Assembly: GCA_027314025.1 (NCBI GenBank)
Contig: DAHVCP010000023.1
Span: 1 to 64,000, forward strand
Length of the DNA: 64,000 bases
Reading direction: 5' to 3'
Source of the DNA: Acidobacteriota bacterium
GTDB taxonomy: Bacteria; Acidobacteriota; Terriglobia; Terriglobales; SCQP01
In this document: in pieces, positions 43,301 to 51,611 of the stretch
How the letters are laid out: each line of letters starts with the position of its first letter
Position numbering within the stretch: the stretch's first letter is position 1
Position numbers and translations under genes: made by a program
Notes under the pieces: model-generated
The model's input: the letters and a program-made list of their open reading frames with translations, nothing else
The model's database searches: none
What the model was told of the DNA's origin: nothing

Positions 43301-43419
43301 GCCAGCAAGGCCGGGTTGAACTGCTGCCCCCACGCCGGCGCCGCCGCCATCGCCAGCACCGCCGCCAGGCCCAGCCAAGCCCATCGGGACAACTGACCGT
43401 GTAATGCCGTCCTGCCCAT
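40324..43419 (-). CDS. Exported BNR/sortilin-like beta-propeller protein (paralogue 1)
   Basis: A 1031-residue secreted protein with signal peptide (WLGLAAVLAMAAAPAWG) followed by ten or so Asp-box blades, for example YRSDDGGRTWRYIG, YVTRNGGHTWTKTL, YRSTDLGRTWKQL, YRSVDGGKTFVAY, VSLDGGRSWSTW and LATRDGGRHWRRLG. After the propellers (to about residue 720) comes a beta domain (YTLAAKPRGRVSLAIYDAAG) and a helical C terminus. This is the acidobacterial 'glycosyl hydrolase/VPS10' type, whose real activity is not established. GGGAGG lies 10 nt before the ATG and TGATATGAT about 28 nt before. It is a paralogue of the next gene upstream. Confidence 0.9.
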   Translation of the reverse strand: MGRTALHGQLSRWAWLGLAAVLAMAAAPAWGQQFNPALLAGMRWRQVGPFRGGRVAAVAGVAGRSGIYYMASPGGGVWKTVDAGTVWKPIFDQEHVASIGALAVAPSNGDIVYVGTGDVSDVGGALNVGHGVYRSDDGGRTWRYIGLGDTHHIGAIVVDPKDPNVVLVAALGQTYGKSPHRGVYVTRNGGHTWTKTLYKNDITGAIDLALDPARPGVVYAALWRHYIAPPPAPFQFGAGGGAIYRSTDLGRTWKQLKGHGLPTTPMGRIGLAANDGRVFAIVAGAGRGSHAAGLYRSGNGGTSWRRITHDPRIVGSGYFSHVWIDPQNRDIVFVAQTSLYRSVDGGKTFVAYKGSPGGDDYHQLWIDPKSPCVSLPAGHGCMSSDLILGSDQGAEVSLDGGRSWSTWYNQPTGQFYHLSTDGRFPFRIYGTQQDSGSVEVRSSGEFGDINFLDWRPSMGAYEFGYIFPDPAHPQWVFASGAGPQIDRMTRGIWQILDVSPHLGPGGPYRYVSSPPFVFSLRNGNVLYLGTQYLLATRDGGRHWRRLGPDLTRRPNLPPRKTFFGKTEREWGAISALAPSPAGRGVVWVGTNDGLVQVTRDGGHSWTLASPPGLGPYDTITMIAASPRNPASAYVVLNRYRFGDYRPYIYRTRNFGASWTAITQGIPNGDIVRAVRADPRRAGLLYAGTENGVYVSFDDGGQWQSLQLNLPVASVRDLAVRDGDLVAATYGRAFWILDDLTPLRQMTATLAAAPAHLFAPRPAIRLRRDANYDTPLLPELPAGTNPPAGAILDYTLAAKPRGRVSLAIYDAAGKLVRRYTSAPLPAKQIRPNRWPVIPDYWMANPQPLPTAVGLNRFVWDLRYPSPPSLAHSYPISALLHDTPANPRGPQVVPGRYTVKLTVDRQTYSQPLVVRRDPREVTSVASFAAQLQLARQMVNAMAASYAGHQAIQAWLKAPARTAAQKKAAHALDRGSRGHPGFAGLNIQLKAFLEDVESADAAPTPAMEAAGRRYQSQLKTLQAAWAKLQAGHTP

Positions 43420-43446
43420 GGTTATACCGCCTCCCGCGAAACCCCG

Positions 43447-43455
43447 ATCATATCA
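43447..43455 (-). promoter_or_regulatory. Extended -10 promoter of BNR paralogue 1
   Basis: On the minus strand, TG-A-TATGAT, an extended -10 element. The predicted transcript would have a leader of about 20 nt carrying GGGAGG. It shows that paralogue 1 can have its own promoter, downstream of the terminator of paralogue 2. Confidence 0.5.
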
Positions 43456-43500
43456 GCCCCCGCCGGGGCCGAAACATGCGGTCTCTCACCGCTCGCCTGT

Positions 43501-43536
43501 ACAAAGAAAAACGGCGGTGGCAGCGCCACCGCCGTT
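43501..43536 (-). terminator. Rho-independent terminator after BNR paralogue 2
   Basis: A perfect 12-bp stem (AACGGCGGTGGC with its complement at 43,525-43,536) with a 3-nt loop, followed on the minus strand by TTTTTCTTTGT. It lies 33 nt beyond the stop of the 43,569-46,910 gene and is the only convincing intrinsic terminator found in the window. Confidence 0.85.
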
Positions 43537-43568
43537 GCGAAACTCGCAGCGAACCTAATCCGCCGCCC

Positions 43569-46500
43569 TCAGAAACCGCAGGCGGGATCGGAGAGCTGAA
43601 CCGGCGCCAACTGCAGTTGTTGCAAATTGTTGTTCGCCAGCGTGGTATTGAATTTGGCGAGCTGATTGGTTTGCATCGCCTTCCAGGCCGCCACGGTGCG
43701 GTTGTACTGGTAGCAGTCGCTTTCCGCCGTTTGCAACTGTGTCGGCGTCGGCGGCATGTCCAAGCCCACCTGCATCATGCTGACCAGCGTGTTGTAGCCG
43801 TTGTTCAGCGCGACGAAGGAGCGCAACGCGCCGGGTTTCGGCTTGCGATGGCGCATGAAGAACGCCAAGATGCCGCCGCCCGGCTTGGGGCCGCCGAGCG
43901 CGGTGAGGCTGGCTTCCAGCGTTTTGGCCTGCGCGGCTACGTCGCTGGCCAGCTTGCCCTTCATCAGGCGCTTCAGCTGCGCCTTCACCGCTTCGACTTC
44001 CTTCCGGCCGGCAAACGTCTGGTACATCCCGTGGTAGGCGAGCATCGTCACCCGGTTCTGGGCGCGCAGCGCGGCCATCATCGCCGGGCTCTGCCCGACA
44101 CGGGGATCGTTCACCACGGTGACGTGCCGCGTGTACACCTGCCCGCCCACTGTCAGCTTGAGCGTATAGACGCCGGGAATCACCTGCGGCCCGTGCGGCC
44201 CGGGCGTCACGCTGTGGGCCACCATGTTCATCTGGTTTTCCAGATCGTGCTCGTACGCCGGCGGCGGGTTGTACCGCAAGTTCCAGGTGAAGCGATTGTC
44301 TCCGATATTGGTGGAGAGCGCCCGCGACCGGGGCGAGGCCAGCCAATACCGCGGGTAGGCCTGTCCCTCGATCGGCGGCGGCGGCGTGCTGGTGATGGTG
44401 CGCACCAAATGGCCGCGCGGACCGAACACCTGCAGCTGAATCGGCCCGTTCGGCTTCTGTTGCAGGTAGTAGTCCACGGTCACGCCGTAGGGCGGATTGG
44501 GCGCGTACGGCATCTCGATCGAGAACGGCTGGTCCCAGTTGGCGTTGATGCGGGCGCGAATCGCCGTCTCCGGCGTATAGAGATAGGCCGGCGCGGAGGC
44601 GATCGCCTGCTCATGCTTGGCGATTTGCCGCAGCGGCGTGAAGTCGTCCAGCACCCAGAAGCCGCGGCCGTAGGTGCAGATCACCAGATCGTTCATGTGG
44701 TACTGCGTATGCACGACCAGGTCGCGGATGGAGGTGCTGGGCAAGTTCTGGCGCAGCGACTGCCAATGATCCCCGTTGTCGAAGCTGACGTAGACCGTCG
44801 TCTCCGTGCCCACGAACAATAGCCCCGGCTGCTTGGGATCGGCGCGCAACACGTTCACCCAACTGCCCGTCCGCTGGTCGCGAGGCAGGCCGCTGACGAT
44901 GCTGGTCCAGGTTTGGCCGCCGTCCGTGGTGCGCCAAATCAGCGGCACGTCGGTGTCTTCATTCTTCGGCGCGGGCGCGCCGAAGAATCCGCCGCCGCCA
45001 TTCACCCGCCCAATCACATAGGCCGTGTCGACCGCATCGCCGGCGATGATGCTTTGAAACTGGGTGTTCTTCGGCGCGCCCGCGATGTTGCTGACATTGG
45101 TCCAGGTCTTGCCCGCGTCCATGGATTTGTAGATCTGGCCGTTGCTGCTCACCGTCCAAAAAACGCCCGGCGTGACCTTCGAGATGGAGAAGCCGTTGAG
45201 CACCGGCCCGCTCGGCCCGAACGGATTGCGCGGTCCCTTATGCTTCGCTTTCTTCGGCGGCTTATACGGCGTGCCGCAGGCCACCATCGGCTTGCCCTTC
45301 GCGGTGGTCAGATCCGGACTGAACGCATGCCATGTGAAGCCGCCGTCCTGCGTGACCATCAGGCACTGGTAGGCGGCATAGAGCGCGTGGGGATCGAACG
45401 GATCGAACTTCTTCGCTAGGTCCCGGCTGGAACGATATTTCGTGTGGCTGGCGCCGAAGTCCGGCGCGACGTTCTCCCACTGCCCGGTCCGCATGTTGAT
45501 CCGCACCAGCTCGCTGCCGCCGCCGCCACCGGGGCCGTAGCCGACGCCGTACAGGATGTTGGGATGGAGCGGGTCGGGCGTGATCACGCCGAACTCCGAG
45601 GAAGGCAGCGGGCTCCAGTCCATGAAGTTCACCTGCCCGAAGTTGCCCCGGCTGGCGATCATCACCGCACCGGTATCCTGCTGCGAGCCCACGATCCAAT
45701 AGGGATATTGCGCGGTGGTCGCCAGCTTATAAATCTGCGAAATCGGCTCCGTATACCACAAGCTCCAGGTGTGGCCGCCGTCGAGCGTCACGCTGGCGCC
45801 TTGGTCGGCGCCGATAATCATGCGGTTGCCGTTGTTGGGGTCAATCCACGCCTTGTGGTAGTCCTCTCCGCCCGGCGCGCCCTTAAATGCGTGGAAGGTG
45901 ACGCCGCCGTCGGTGGAGCGGTACATCGCCGTGGCGACGGTGTACACCACGTTCGGGTTCTGCGGATCCACGAAGACGCCGCTGCTGTAGGCGCCTTGGC
46001 CGTTAGCGATGCGGGTATCCTTGCCCGCCATGTGCTTCCAGGTTCGCCCGCCATTATCGGAGCGGAACAGCCCCGAGCCGTGCTCGATGTTGTTGCCGAC
46101 AATGTAAATGCGGCGGCCATGCTCGCAAACCGCGACCGCCACGCGGCCTGGAAAGGGCGGAATCTTGACCGGTTTCCAGCTCTTGCCCTCGTTGGTGGAT
46201 TTGAATAGCAGCGGCGGCTTGGGCTTGTGCTTGGGCTTGATGTGCAGCAAGGCCAGGAACGGATTGCCCGTGCCCTGCGTGTCCGCCAGCATGATCTTGG
46301 GATCGTGAACGTCGTATTCCACTTCCCGCGCGCCCGGGTAGCCTTTCGGCTTGAGCACGTTCTTCCAGCTGCGGCCGCCGTTGGTGGTGCGCCACACGCC
46401 GCCGCCATGGTGCTGCGCGTCGCCCAGCGCGGCCACGACCACCAGGTTGGGATTTTTGGGATCAATGAGGATATTGCAGATCTTGACCGTGCTCTTCAGT

Positions 46501-46910
46501 CCGATGTGCGTCCAAGTCTTGCCCGCGTCGGTGGACTTCCACATCCCATTGCCCAGGCTGCCCAGAATGGGGTCGCCGCCGCCCGCGTAGACAATGTTGG
46601 GATCGGACGGCGCCACCGCGATCGCGCCGATGCTGTCCATGCTATGGATCTGGTCGGAGATGGGGAACCAGGTGACGCCCGCGCTGGTGGTTTTCCAAAT
46701 GCCCCCTTGCGGCGAGCCGAAGTAGTACACGTTGGGCTGGCCGATGACGCCCGCTACCGAGGCGATGCGGCCACCATGAAACGGCCCGACGTTGCGCCAC
46801 TTCAGGCCGGCATAGAGAGCGGGATTGACCTGCGCCGCCGCAGCCAATGTAAACGCCAGGACGCTGGCGCCAACCAGCCCCCAATACGCAACCCGGGAAA
46901 TTCGCTTCAT
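43569..46910 (-). CDS. Exported BNR/sortilin-like beta-propeller protein (paralogue 2)
   Basis: A 1113-residue secreted protein, signal peptide GLVGASVLAFTLAAAAQ, then Asp-box blades such as WKTTSAGVTWFPI, WKSTDAGKTWTHI, WRTTNGGRSWKNV, FKSTNEGKSWKPV, FRSDNGGRTWKHM, YRSTDGGVTFHAF, YKSMDAGKTWTNV and WRTTDGGQTWTSI. The opening NPALYAGLKWRNVGPFHGGR parallels paralogue 1 (NPALLAGMRWRQVGPFRGGR), so the two arose by duplication. The C terminus is helical and ends in a Cys-containing segment (LSDPACGF). The ATG at 46,910 is chosen; an in-frame TTG at 46,931 is possible, and GGAGG lies between them. A strong terminator follows the stop. Confidence 0.9.
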   Translation of the reverse strand: MKRISRVAYWGLVGASVLAFTLAAAAQVNPALYAGLKWRNVGPFHGGRIASVAGVIGQPNVYYFGSPQGGIWKTTSAGVTWFPISDQIHSMDSIGAIAVAPSDPNIVYAGGGDPILGSLGNGMWKSTDAGKTWTHIGLKSTVKICNILIDPKNPNLVVVAALGDAQHHGGGVWRTTNGGRSWKNVLKPKGYPGAREVEYDVHDPKIMLADTQGTGNPFLALLHIKPKHKPKPPLLFKSTNEGKSWKPVKIPPFPGRVAVAVCEHGRRIYIVGNNIEHGSGLFRSDNGGRTWKHMAGKDTRIANGQGAYSSGVFVDPQNPNVVYTVATAMYRSTDGGVTFHAFKGAPGGEDYHKAWIDPNNGNRMIIGADQGASVTLDGGHTWSLWYTEPISQIYKLATTAQYPYWIVGSQQDTGAVMIASRGNFGQVNFMDWSPLPSSEFGVITPDPLHPNILYGVGYGPGGGGGSELVRINMRTGQWENVAPDFGASHTKYRSSRDLAKKFDPFDPHALYAAYQCLMVTQDGGFTWHAFSPDLTTAKGKPMVACGTPYKPPKKAKHKGPRNPFGPSGPVLNGFSISKVTPGVFWTVSSNGQIYKSMDAGKTWTNVSNIAGAPKNTQFQSIIAGDAVDTAYVIGRVNGGGGFFGAPAPKNEDTDVPLIWRTTDGGQTWTSIVSGLPRDQRTGSWVNVLRADPKQPGLLFVGTETTVYVSFDNGDHWQSLRQNLPSTSIRDLVVHTQYHMNDLVICTYGRGFWVLDDFTPLRQIAKHEQAIASAPAYLYTPETAIRARINANWDQPFSIEMPYAPNPPYGVTVDYYLQQKPNGPIQLQVFGPRGHLVRTITSTPPPPIEGQAYPRYWLASPRSRALSTNIGDNRFTWNLRYNPPPAYEHDLENQMNMVAHSVTPGPHGPQVIPGVYTLKLTVGGQVYTRHVTVVNDPRVGQSPAMMAALRAQNRVTMLAYHGMYQTFAGRKEVEAVKAQLKRLMKGKLASDVAAQAKTLEASLTALGGPKPGGGILAFFMRHRKPKPGALRSFVALNNGYNTLVSMMQVGLDMPPTPTQLQTAESDCYQYNRTVAAWKAMQTNQLAKFNTTLANNNLQQLQLAPVQLSDPACGF

Positions 46911-47285
46911 GATGTAGGCAAGCCTCCGCAATCAGCCACTGCGCCGACGGACATTATTTAGGCAGTCTGGAAGTCCGGTTCTGGACTCTGGCCAGACCGA
47001 TAACCATACCCCTCAGCCCCGCTAATTGCAACTAGCCCGAACCCGCCGATCCGCGCCGCTGGCGCCGCGGCTCATGCGCCGTCGCCGGCCGGCGCCAGCG
47101 GCATCCCAACACGCCACCCCGCCACGCCACCCTGCGTTCACCGCGGTTCTGGCGGTGTTCGCATGCACCGGCTTGGCGCCGGCCCGGGAGGCCGGCGCGG
47201 CAGCATCGCGGCCGGCGGGGCTCAACTGGGGTGGCTTCAAGCACACGATTCAAACGTGCGTTTCAGTCCACCTGCGGAGCCGGCG
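46911..47285 (-). other. Upstream region of BNR paralogue 2, palindromes, no gene
   Basis: No gene was recognised. An A+T-rich patch (ACATTATTTAGG at about 46,950-46,962) may hold the promoter of the BNR gene. Beside it are three TCTGG units at about 46,966-46,992, the last inside the perfect palindrome TCTGGCCAGA (46,988-46,997). This might be an operator, but nothing identifies the protein. The rest is GC-rich with no clear feature. Confidence 0.3.
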
Positions 47286-47335
47286 CCCGCTCGGGCTCGT
47301 GTACCCTGAGTCTCGCTGCGCCGCCATCCCGCCGG
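47286..47335 (+). repeat. Degenerate family C segment
   Basis: GCTCGGGCTC followed by GTGTACC and CTCGCTGCGCCGCC resembles the second half of the family C element at 26,292-26,345. It lies just beyond the stop of the MFS gene, but here it reads opposite to that gene. Confidence 0.35.
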
Positions 47336-48511
47336 TCACGCGCCGCGTCGCGGCGCGCGCCGGCCGCGGGTTAGCTGGAACCCCAGACCCGCCATCGCCA
47401 ACGCCAAAATCGCCGCCGCGGGATAGATGTTTCCCAGCCCGAAGCCCCGCGCCGCCAGCGGCGCCACTCCAAAGGACGCCAGGCCATAGCCGATCATGTA
47501 CACCGCGATCAGCTCGCCCGACAGCGCCTCCGCCAGCGCGGGAAATTGCTCTTCCGCGAAGGCAATCGTCAACGGCAGCAGCGCCGAGCAACCCAAACCC
47601 GCCAACGCGAATACCGCGATCGCCCCGCCGCTGCCGCCCACGCGCGGAATCAAAGCGAACGCCACCAGCAACAGCACCGGCAGCGCCGGGTAGATCCGCC
47701 GCGCCGGCAGCCACCGCGCCGCTACCGCCACCCCCAGCCGCCCCACCGTCACCAGCGCCCAGAACGCCGCCAGCACCATGCCCGCCGCCGCCGTCGTCAA
47801 GCCTCGCTGGCCGTGCCAATACGGCACCGCCCAGTTGCCCAGCAGCGTCTCGCAGACTCCGTAGATCAGCGCCATGGCCACGAACGCCCACAACCGCGCA
47901 GGCGCCCGCGCATGCCCCTTCGCCCTGCGTCGCGGCGCCGCTAGCGCCATGGGCTGGGTCGTCGCCACCACCAGCAACGCTAGCAGTCCCACCGCCACTC
48001 CCAGCGGCAGCAGCGTCCACCGCTGCCCGCCCAGGAGCGCCACCAACAGCGGCGCCAGCGCCGTACCCGCGCCTAGCAGCGTGTGCAACGCCGTCAGCGC
48101 CGGCTCCGCATGCCGCGGAAAGAACGCGGGCACGTAGGCGTTCACCGCCGTCAGCGTGGCTCCAAAGCCCCCGCCCAGCGCCGCCATCGCCGCCAGCAGC
48201 ACCCCATACGCCGCCGCCTCGCCATGCAGCGGCCGGCTCGCCACCAGCAGCGCCATCGCCGCGAAGTCCAGCGCCAGGCCGAGCAGCAGAATCGGCTTCA
48301 TGCCCCAGCGTCCCGCCACGTCCCCAGCGACCGCCGACGCCACCACCGCCGCCGCGGCCATCGGCGCGAACAGCATGCCGTACTGTGCCGCGCTCAGCCC
48401 GTATCCCGCGCGGCTGGTCAGCGCCGACGCCGCCGCCGGCACCGCCACCAGCGCCAAGCCTTGCGCCAGCCCGCCCAAATACACCGCGCCGATCTCGATC
48501 CGATTCGCCAC
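47336..48511 (-). CDS. MFS transporter
   Basis: A 391-residue major facilitator with 12 predicted helices, starting at a GTG (VANRIEIGAVYLGGLAQG). The loop between helices 2 and 3 (GDVAGRWGMKPILL) carries the MFS motif A pattern, and a central basic loop (RRRAKGHARAPARL) separates the halves. It ends in a short Arg-rich tail. Closest in style to sugar or drug-type exporters, but the substrate cannot be assigned. It is a single gene downstream of a GMC oxidoreductase on the same strand, with a 220-nt gap in which no other gene is visible. Confidence 0.88.
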   Translation of the reverse strand: MANRIEIGAVYLGGLAQGLALVAVPAAASALTSRAGYGLSAAQYGMLFAPMAAAAVVASAVAGDVAGRWGMKPILLLGLALDFAAMALLVASRPLHGEAAAYGVLLAAMAALGGGFGATLTAVNAYVPAFFPRHAEPALTALHTLLGAGTALAPLLVALLGGQRWTLLPLGVAVGLLALLVVATTQPMALAAPRRRAKGHARAPARLWAFVAMALIYGVCETLLGNWAVPYWHGQRGLTTAAAGMVLAAFWALVTVGRLGVAVAARWLPARRIYPALPVLLLVAFALIPRVGGSGGAIAVFALAGLGCSALLPLTIAFAEEQFPALAEALSGELIAVYMIGYGLASFGVAPLAARGFGLGNIYPAAAILALAMAGLGFQLTRGRRAPRRGA

Positions 48512-48729
48512 AATAGTCTCGCCGCGATTATGCCCCCAAAATGATCGGGCGCCCGCGGTCGCGCGAAGTTCCAGTCAAACACCGTGCGCGGGCGTCGCGC
48601 CGTTTGCACTGGAATGAAGTCGGCGTCAACGGACGCGACGTTCCGCCGGGCGGCCTGCCCCGGCTAGCGTAGCGGCTCGGTCCCAGCGACGCGCGGCGCA
48701 GCCGTGCTGGGGCCCGCGCCAGGCAATCG

Positions 48730-50310
48730 TTACCCGAGGCGCTCCCGCAGATGATCCCCCACGCGCAGCGCATTGGCCACAATGGTCAGCGCGGGATTGA
48801 CCGCCCCGACCGAAACCATGAACGCACCGTCCACTATATAAAGGTTGTCCACGTCATGCGCCCGGCAGTTCACGTCCAGGACCGAAGTCTTGGCGTCCCG
48901 CCCAAACCGCGCCGTTCCCGCCTGGTGCGCCGTCCCGCCGATGGGGATTTGCTTGCCCAAATAGAGCGTCCGCGGCAGCAGATGCTGGTGCATGCCGATC
49001 TCGCCCAGCAGCTGCTTGAACTTCGCCGTCAGCCGCTGGTGCGGCTCCAGATCCACATGCTTCAGGTCCAAGACGATGCCGCCGTTGCGGTCCAGCGACA
49101 CCCGGTTTTCCGCCCGCGGCAAATCCTCCGTCGTCAGCCAGAAGTCCACCGCGTGCTCCGCCAGCTTTTCCATCGTGAACTCCGGCGCGAGCAGATTCGC
49201 CCATCCCGGCGCCTCGCCCTTCAGCATCTCCCCGTCCGATTTTCCCAGCATCTGGATTAGCCCCAACGGAAACTGGTAATCCTTCGCCCCCCAATAGAAA
49301 TCCGCCAAGGCCAGCGTTTTTTGGAACACCGTCGGGTTCGGCTCGCGCGAAATAGCCATCAGCGCCGAATTGTTGTGCCGCATGTAATTCCGCCCCACCA
49401 TGCCGGAGGAATTCGCCAGGCCCTGGGGATGGCGGTCGTTCGCCGACCGCAACAGCAGCGCCGCGGAGTTGATCGCCCCGCACGCGGCCACCACGATGTC
49501 GGCGGAATAGACTTCCTCCCCTCCCTTTCCGTCCGCGCCCCGCCGCACATGCACCGCGGTCACCTGCCGCCCGCTTCCATCGGTCTCCAGCCGCTCGGCG
49601 TAGGCATGCGTCAGCAGCGTCACGTTGGCGTGCTGCAGCGCCGGCTCGACGCACAGCACCTGCGCATCCGCCTTGCCGCGCACCAGGCAGGGAAAGCCGT
49701 CGAAGGCCGGGCAGCGCACGCAGGCGCTGTCATACCGCGGCTCGCCGTTTTCCTCATCCAGCAGAATCCCCAGCGGCATCGAGTAGGGATGATGCCCCAG
49801 CCGCCGCAGGTCGGCGGCGAGCTGCGCGATGCGCGGTTCATGGCTGACCGGCGCATGGAAATAGTCCCGTGATGCCGGCGGTTCGGTGGGATCCTCCCCC
49901 CGCTTCCCATGCACGTGGAATAGCTCCTCCGCCTGCGTGTAGTACGGCTCGAACTTCTGATAGCTCAGCGGCCATGCGGGCGAAATCCCATCCGCGTGCC
50001 GCGTCTCGGCAAAATCCTTTTCCCGCAGCCGGAACAGCGCCGCCCCATAGAACTTGGTATTGCCGCCGACGTAATACTGAATGCCGGGAAAAAACGTGTT
50101 GCCGTTGCCGTCGTGCCACGCCTCCTTCGCGCGGTACTTCGCCTCCACAAACACCGCCTTCGAATCCCAGTTATCCTTCTCCCGCCGCAGGAATCCGCCC
50201 CGCTCCAGCAGCAGGATCTTTTTCCCCGAGCCCGCCAGCCGGTGCGCCAGCGCGCCGCCGCCCGCGCCGGTGCCAATAATGATGACGTCGTAATGCCGAG
50301 AGCTGTCCAT
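48730..50310 (-). CDS. GMC-family FAD oxidoreductase
   Basis: A 526-residue flavoprotein. The N-terminal FAD site is DVIIIGTGAGGGALAHRLAG, then LLLERGG. The middle has VGGNTKFYGAALFR. The C-terminal GMC region has AHQAGTARFG (the active-site His) and VSVGAVNPALTIVANALR (the Asn), with NLYIVDGAF between. Family enzymes oxidise alcohols or sugars; the electron acceptor is unknown. There is no signal peptide. The start is supported by TAGAGT exactly six bases upstream. A separate ferredoxin-reductase-like gene diverges from it 93 nt away. Confidence 0.92.
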   Translation of the reverse strand: MDSSRHYDVIIIGTGAGGGALAHRLAGSGKKILLLERGGFLRREKDNWDSKAVFVEAKYRAKEAWHDGNGNTFFPGIQYYVGGNTKFYGAALFRLREKDFAETRHADGISPAWPLSYQKFEPYYTQAEELFHVHGKRGEDPTEPPASRDYFHAPVSHEPRIAQLAADLRRLGHHPYSMPLGILLDEENGEPRYDSACVRCPAFDGFPCLVRGKADAQVLCVEPALQHANVTLLTHAYAERLETDGSGRQVTAVHVRRGADGKGGEEVYSADIVVAACGAINSAALLLRSANDRHPQGLANSSGMVGRNYMRHNNSALMAISREPNPTVFQKTLALADFYWGAKDYQFPLGLIQMLGKSDGEMLKGEAPGWANLLAPEFTMEKLAEHAVDFWLTTEDLPRAENRVSLDRNGGIVLDLKHVDLEPHQRLTAKFKQLLGEIGMHQHLLPRTLYLGKQIPIGGTAHQAGTARFGRDAKTSVLDVNCRAHDVDNLYIVDGAFMVSVGAVNPALTIVANALRVGDHLRERLG

Positions 50311-50322
50311 GTGTTTACTCTA
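50311..50322 (-). promoter_or_regulatory. Candidate leaderless -10 element of the GMC gene
   Basis: On the minus strand TAGAGT, six bases (AAACAC), then ATG. No Shine-Dalgarno. Confidence 0.45.
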
Positions 50323-50390
50323 CGCCCCGGCCCCGGCTCGGCACAAAAACGGCCGCGCTTCCGTTCCGGCCGGGCCGCAACAATTTGGCA

Positions 50391-50403
50391 TAAACTGACT
50401 CCC
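50391..50403 (+). promoter_or_regulatory. Candidate leaderless -10 element of the FAD reductase gene
   Basis: TAAACT at 50,391-50,396, seven bases, then the ATG at 50,404; no Shine-Dalgarno. Together with the GMC element it makes a compact divergent promoter region. Confidence 0.4.
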
Positions 50404-51597
50404 ATGGCCACGCGGTATTTGATCATTGGCGGCGGCCTGGCCGGGGCTGCCGCGATTGATGGCATTCGCGAGCGCGATCCCGAAGGCCCAATTACGCTGC
50501 TCGCCGCGGAATCCGATCTGCCCTACGACCGGCCGCCGCTAACCAAAAAGCTCTGGACCGGCGCCGAAACGGTCGAGCAGATCACGTTACACCCCGCGGA
50601 GTTTTACCGCGACCGAGGCGTGGATTTGCGCTTAGCCCGGCGCGCCGCCGCCTTGGACCCGCGGGGGAAGCTGGTGCGCGACGACCGAGGCCGGGAGCAC
50701 GGATATGACCGCCTACTGCTGACCACCGGCGGAGCGCCGCGGCGCTTGGACATCCCCGGCGCCGACTTGCCGGGCGTCGTCTATTTCCGCACGCTGGCGG
50801 ATTACCGCCGCGTCCGGGCGCTGGCCGCGCCGGGCAGGACGGCGGTTGTGATCGGCGGTGGTTTTATCGGCTCGGAGATGGCCGCCGCACTGGCCGTGAA
50901 CGGCGTCGAAGTGACGATGATTTTTCCCGAGGACCATTTGGTCCAACGCGTTTTCCCCGCGGGACTTGGCCGGGCGCTGAACGCCGCGTATCAAGCCAAG
51001 GGCGTGCGCCTGATCACGGGCGACCTCCCCGCCGCGATTGCCGCCCGGGGCGAGGGCTTCCGCGTCCAGACGCGCGGCGGCAGGACGGCCGACGCCGACA
51101 TCCTGGTGGTCGGCGTGGGCATCACGCCCAGCATCGAATTGGCGCAACAAGCCGGCTTGGGGGTCGGCAACGGGGTGATCGTCAATGACCGGCTGGAGAC
51201 CTCGGACGCGAACATTTTCGCCGCCGGCGATCTCGCCTACTTCCCCGAGGCTGTGCTGGGCCCGCGCCGCATTGAGCATTGGGACAATGCGGTTACCCAG
51301 GGCCGCCATGCCGGTCGCAACATGGCGGGGGCGCGGGAAGCGTTCACCGCGTTGCCGTTTTTCTATTCCGACCTATTCGAGTTCGGCTACGAAGCGGTCG
51401 GCGAAGTGGATAGCCGGCTGGAGGTCTTCGCCGACTGGCAAGAGGAAAACAAGACCGGCGTTTTGTATTACCTGGCCCAAGGCCGCGTGCGCGGCGCCAT
51501 GATGTGCAACGTCTGGGACAAGGTCGAGGCGGCGCGCGCCCTGATTCGCGCCCAGGAGCCGGCGACGCCGGAGCGGCTGCGCGGAGCCATCCAGTAG
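50404..51597 (+). CDS. FAD/NAD(P)-dependent oxidoreductase (ferredoxin-reductase/AIF-like)
   Basis: A 397-residue class with two dinucleotide-binding folds: FAD (YLIIGGGLAGAAAIDGIRE at 5-23, then SDLPYDRPPLTKK) and NAD(P)H (TAVVIGGGFIGSEMAAALA near 140). The FAD-closing motif NIFAAGDLAYFPE is near residue 275. A C-terminal reductase domain follows. Such enzymes pass electrons to ferredoxins or oxygenases; no oxygenase or ferredoxin is next to it. The start is set by the FAD motif and by the TAAACT element; upstream in-frame sequence is antisense to the GMC gene. A RibD-like gene follows after 14 nt. Confidence 0.93.
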   Translation: MATRYLIIGGGLAGAAAIDGIRERDPEGPITLLAAESDLPYDRPPLTKKLWTGAETVEQITLHPAEFYRDRGVDLRLARRAAALDPRGKLVRDDRGREHGYDRLLLTTGGAPRRLDIPGADLPGVVYFRTLADYRRVRALAAPGRTAVVIGGGFIGSEMAAALAVNGVEVTMIFPEDHLVQRVFPAGLGRALNAAYQAKGVRLITGDLPAAIAARGEGFRVQTRGGRTADADILVVGVGITPSIELAQQAGLGVGNGVIVNDRLETSDANIFAAGDLAYFPEAVLGPRRIEHWDNAVTQGRHAGRNMAGAREAFTALPFFYSDLFEFGYEAVGEVDSRLEVFADWQEENKTGVLYYLAQGRVRGAMMCNVWDKVEAARALIRAQEPATPERLRGAIQ

Positions 51598-51611
51598 TCC
51601 GAGGCGCACCC

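Noticed and set aside
41155-43404. A 749-codon plus-strand frame antisense to BNR paralogue 1.
   Set aside because: It is antisense to repetitive Asp-box codons and has no recognisable domain or signal peptide.
47026-48516. A 496-codon plus-strand frame over the MFS gene and its downstream gap.
   Set aside because: Pro/Ala/Arg/Ser low-complexity composition typical of an antisense shadow; the minus-strand MFS helices are clear.
50343-50375. A hairpin plus T-run on the minus strand as a terminator.
   Set aside because: It lies between divergent starts, upstream of the GMC gene, where no minus-strand transcript would need to end; the stem is also only 5 bp with a long loop.
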